Positions 61,361 to 64,000 of a stretch of DNA of 64,000 nucleotides are shown one piece after another. This stretch comes from Marinobacter panjinensis. Lineage in GTDB: Bacteria > Pseudomonadota > Gammaproteobacteria > Pseudomonadales > Oleiphilaceae. The stretch is taken from NCBI RefSeq assembly GCF_005298175.1, contig NZ_SZYH01000002.1, positions 310,001-374,000 on the forward strand. The letters run 5' to 3'. Position 1 is the stretch's first letter; every line of letters starts with the position of its first letter. Below the pieces are notes generated by a model. That model saw only the letters and a program-made list of their open reading frames with translations, did no database searches and was not told the DNA's origin. Both the position numbers and the translations under genes were made by a program.

Positions 61361-63927
61361 GATTTGACCCGATCGTTATCCGGATCAAACAGTGCCCGGT
61401 AACCTACCGCCTCGATACGGATGGGGTAGTGCTCCTGGAAGTATTCCAGGGTCAGTTCCCGACCCTCCTCGGCGTATTCCACAGGGATGTAACCCAGCAG
61501 GATGATCTTGCCTACCGATGGCCCCCAGGCGGCGCTGGTGTTGCAGGAACGCCGGCCATGGCTGTCCACCAGCACCTCGCCGGTTTTCGGGTCGAGGATG
61601 GGCCACTGGCCTACCGGATAGCGCAGCACGCCGTTGGCGTCCCGGTGGTCGTTCATTGTCATGGTGCACAGGTATGCCGCCTGGCGGGGCCATTCCCGTT
61701 GTTCCAGGTACGCTGCCTTGCCGTGGAAATCCGCTTCCTTGACCTTCGGCCGCTGCAGCCCGGCTTCATAGAGGTTGTATTCGGTTTCCAGGTCGACATT
61801 CTGCAAGCGCAGGCTCTTCTCCAGCCGCCGGGTGTTGGCGTAGGTTTCTATGCCCACCGGGGTAACGCCAGCCTCGTAGAGCAGGTCCCAGACCCGCAGG
61901 CCATAACTGAACGGGAAGTAGAGCTCCCAGCCCTGTTCGCCCACGTAGGAAATCCTGAAGGCCCACACCGGCACGCCGCGGATACTCAGCTCCCGGGTGG
62001 TGGCAAAGGGAAAGTTCTCCGCAGACAGTTGGTCCGGGTCAGTGACGAATTGTGCCAGGGTTTCCCGGGCCTTCGGGCCCCAGAGCCCCAGGGTGGCGAG
62101 TTCGTCGGTGCGATCCTGAATACGAATGTCGCCCAGCCCTTTCTCCCGGGCCATGCGGGTGATCCAGCAGTGGTCCCGGTGGCCGGTATCGCCACCGCAG
62201 ACTACCCGGTAGTCGTTGTCGCCCCGGCGGATAATGGTCAGGTCGGAGCGGATGCCGCCGCGGGCATCGAGAAAGTGGGTGTAGACGCCTTTGCCGTGGG
62301 GTGTGGTGCCACCCACCTTGGCCACCGACAAATATTCCAGCAGCGCTTCCGCGTCGTTCCCTGAGATGTCGAAGATGGCGAAGTGGGAGAGGTTGATCAT
62401 GCCCACGGATTCGCTCATCTCCAGCTGCTCGGCGTTGGACACTTCCCAGAAATGCCGCGCGTCCCACTCGTGCTCCCGCACCGGGATGCGGTCGCGGTAC
62501 TTCGCCAGCAGGGTAGACTCATTGGCGGCGTAGCCATGGGCCCGTTCCCAGCCGGCGGCCTCCATGAAGTAGGCTCCCAGCTCGACCTCCCGCAGGTAGA
62601 ACGGACTGGTCCGCATCTTGCGGCCGGTCATGTAGGGCTCGCGGGGATGAACCGCCGGGGTGTAGATCTTCTTGGCGGTCTCGTAGCAGCGGTTGTAGAC
62701 GTAATCCGGTGTTTTCTGCAGCGGGTAGTGACGGGCGATATCGATACTGTGGGGGTCCATCTCCGGCGAGCCATGGGTCATCCAGTCTGCCAGTATTTTG
62801 CCCGCGCCGGGGCCATCCTTGACCCAGACAGCCTCGCAGAACCACAGGTTGCGCACTTCCGGAGCTTCGCCCATCAGGGAACCACCGTCGGGTGTTACCG
62901 ACAGCAGGCCGTTGAAGGAATGCTTTTCCTCCCAGCCCAGCTCGCCCAGGATCGGAGTCATTTCGATGGCTTTTTCGTAGGCATCCATGACCTGTTCCAG
63001 CGAGAGATCCCGCATCGACGGTGACATCCGTGCCTCACCGGGTTCGGCAATGGCGCCAGGGTAGACCAACCGCGGATTCTCGGCCTCGTAATAGCCCCAT
63101 TCGATACGACCACCTTCGGTGGTGGTGGGGTCACCGGTGTCCCGCACATAGGCAGAGTTGCCCTGGTCGCGGAACAGCGGATAGACAATCTGCTTGCCGG
63201 TGCCGGCCAGCTCCTCATAGGGGCCAAAAAACAGCAGGGGGTGTTCCAGCGGCATCAGTGGCAGGGGGGCGTTGGCAGTGTTTGCCATCAACGGGCCCCA
63301 GATACCCATGGAGAGCACCACGTATTCAGTCTCTATGTAGCCCTTGTGGGTTTCAACGCCACGGACCTGACCGTTCTGGACATCGATACGGATGGCCGGA
63401 GTGTAGGCAAAGGCCTGGAGTTTGCCGGTGGCTACCGCTTCCTCCACCAGGTCGCCGGCCACTTTCTGCGAGCGGGGCACCACCAGGCCGGCATCCGGGT
63501 CCCACATGGCGCCCTGGATCTGGCTTTCATCGACCAGCGGGAACAATTCCTTCGCCTGTTTGGGTGAAATCATGCTGACGTTGGTGCCAAACGCTTTCCC
63601 GGAGCCCACCTTGCGGCGTAGCTCATCCATGCGTTCGTCGTCATCAACCCGGGCGACTTCCATGCCGCCACATTTCACATAATTGCCACGCTTTTCATAA
63701 AAGGCCTGGCTGTACTTGGTGGTGTAGATGTTCAGTTTGTCGTGGGAGGTGGTGAAGCAGAAGTCCGAGGCATGGGAGGTGGAGCCAATATCTGAGGGAA
63801 TCGCGGATTTTTCCAGCCCTACGATATCGTCCCAGCCCAGCTCAATCAGGTGGTGGGCTACCGAGGACCCAACGATACCGCCCTGACCGATGATGACGAC
63901 TTTTGCACGTTTCGGTAGTTGTGCCAT
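61357..63927 (-). CDS. Dimethylglycine/sarcosine dehydrogenase-like FAD- and folate-binding flavoprotein
   Basis: An 856-residue protein with an N-terminal FAD-binding Rossmann motif (VVIIGQGGIVGSSVAHHL), a probable covalent-flavin histidine H52 in GSTSHASDF (as in DMGO/DMGDH), a substrate-binding middle domain to about 430, and a C-terminal GcvT-like tetrahydrofolate domain with barrel (HFWEVSNAEQLEMSE, GVYTHFLDARGG, LGLWGPKARETL, YVGEQGWELYFPFS). This is the eukaryotic-type single-chain architecture that demethylates dimethylglycine or sarcosine to methylene-tetrahydrofolate, not the DgcAB type of Pseudomonas. A GTAAAGGGG site precedes ATG 63927. Confidence 0.85.
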   Translation of the reverse strand: MAQLPKRAKVVIIGQGGIVGSSVAHHLIELGWDDIVGLEKSAIPSDIGSTSHASDFCFTTSHDKLNIYTTKYSQAFYEKRGNYVKCGGMEVARVDDDERMDELRRKVGSGKAFGTNVSMISPKQAKELFPLVDESQIQGAMWDPDAGLVVPRSQKVAGDLVEEAVATGKLQAFAYTPAIRIDVQNGQVRGVETHKGYIETEYVVLSMGIWGPLMANTANAPLPLMPLEHPLLFFGPYEELAGTGKQIVYPLFRDQGNSAYVRDTGDPTTTEGGRIEWGYYEAENPRLVYPGAIAEPGEARMSPSMRDLSLEQVMDAYEKAIEMTPILGELGWEEKHSFNGLLSVTPDGGSLMGEAPEVRNLWFCEAVWVKDGPGAGKILADWMTHGSPEMDPHSIDIARHYPLQKTPDYVYNRCYETAKKIYTPAVHPREPYMTGRKMRTSPFYLREVELGAYFMEAAGWERAHGYAANESTLLAKYRDRIPVREHEWDARHFWEVSNAEQLEMSESVGMINLSHFAIFDISGNDAEALLEYLSVAKVGGTTPHGKGVYTHFLDARGGIRSDLTIIRRGDNDYRVVCGGDTGHRDHCWITRMAREKGLGDIRIQDRTDELATLGLWGPKARETLAQFVTDPDQLSAENFPFATTRELSIRGVPVWAFRISYVGEQGWELYFPFSYGLRVWDLLYEAGVTPVGIETYANTRRLEKSLRLQNVDLETEYNLYEAGLQRPKVKEADFHGKAAYLEQREWPRQAAYLCTMTMNDHRDANGVLRYPVGQWPILDPKTGEVLVDSHGRRSCNTSAAWGPSVGKIILLGYIPVEYAEEGRELTLEYFQEHYPIRIEAVGYRALFDPDNDRVKS

Positions 63928-64000
63928 CTTGATACCCCTTTACCCACAATGAACGTCCGCATGCACCAAGCCACGGCCTTGATTCAATGTGGCCCGGATT

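Noticed and set aside
1..64000. tRNA or rRNA genes, CRISPR arrays, insertion sequences, prophage genes
   Set aside because: Looked for and not seen: no tRNA-like cloverleaf, no regularly spaced repeats, and no transposase, integrase or phage structural proteins.

Overview
The window looks like chromosomal DNA of a marine heterotrophic gammaproteobacterium, most likely Marinobacter or a close relative. This is inferred from the E. coli-type nuo operon with a fused nuoCD, an aliphatic amidase almost identical at its start to the Pseudomonas AmiE, a GbdR-type regulator and an orphan PEP-CTERM-associated acyltransferase. Base composition and codon use look fairly even. I see no tRNA, rRNA, CRISPR array, insertion sequence or prophage.

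Layout. 1-4.7 kb: a partial MDR oxidoreductase, an MgtC-like membrane protein, a secreted DUF5602-like protein, an SMR efflux pump and an exosortase-associated acyltransferase. 4.8-18.2 kb: an amide/urea utilisation island. A leftward two-component pair (an NCS1-permease-fused hybrid kinase and a LuxR-type regulator) faces the rightward series urtABCDE - amiE - amiB - fmdA - fmdB, which ends at a strong terminator. A palindromic motif is shared by the urtA and fmdA upstream regions. 18.4-21.2 kb: a TRAP transporter (dctPQM) with an attenuator-like terminator after dctP. 21.3-23.5 kb: a 53-residue protein, a DksA/TraR-type zinc-finger protein, an orphan CheB-like methylesterase and a universal stress protein. 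23.6-28.0 kb: a leftward HlyD / FtsX permease / ATPase export operon.

28.2-43.1 kb: the complete complex I operon nuoABCDEFGHIJKLMN (13 genes, tightly overlapping), then a small unknown gene and a potassium channel. 43.8-54.2 kb: mixed housekeeping genes (MtfA-like peptidase, short-chain dehydrogenase, haloperoxidase-like protein, cold-shock protein, M23 peptidase, CPBP protease, ThpR, two hotdog thioesterases, a diguanylate cyclase, a serine hydrolase and a DUF2721 protein).

54.4-63.9 kb: a one-carbon/glycine-betaine block. It holds a DmdA/GcvT-like tetrahydrofolate methyltransferase, a MetF-like protein, formate-tetrahydrofolate ligase, a GbdR-like regulator, L-serine dehydratase and a dimethylglycine-dehydrogenase-like flavoprotein. 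Together these could strip methyl groups onto folate, oxidise them to formate with ATP recovery, and send glycine-derived serine to pyruvate.

The best candidates for new biology are the transporter-like kinase with its putative operator motif, the amiEB pair without amiCRS, the DmdA-like one-carbon block, a haloperoxidase-like protein lacking its usual acid-base histidine, and the pair of small candidate RNA-polymerase-associated proteins.
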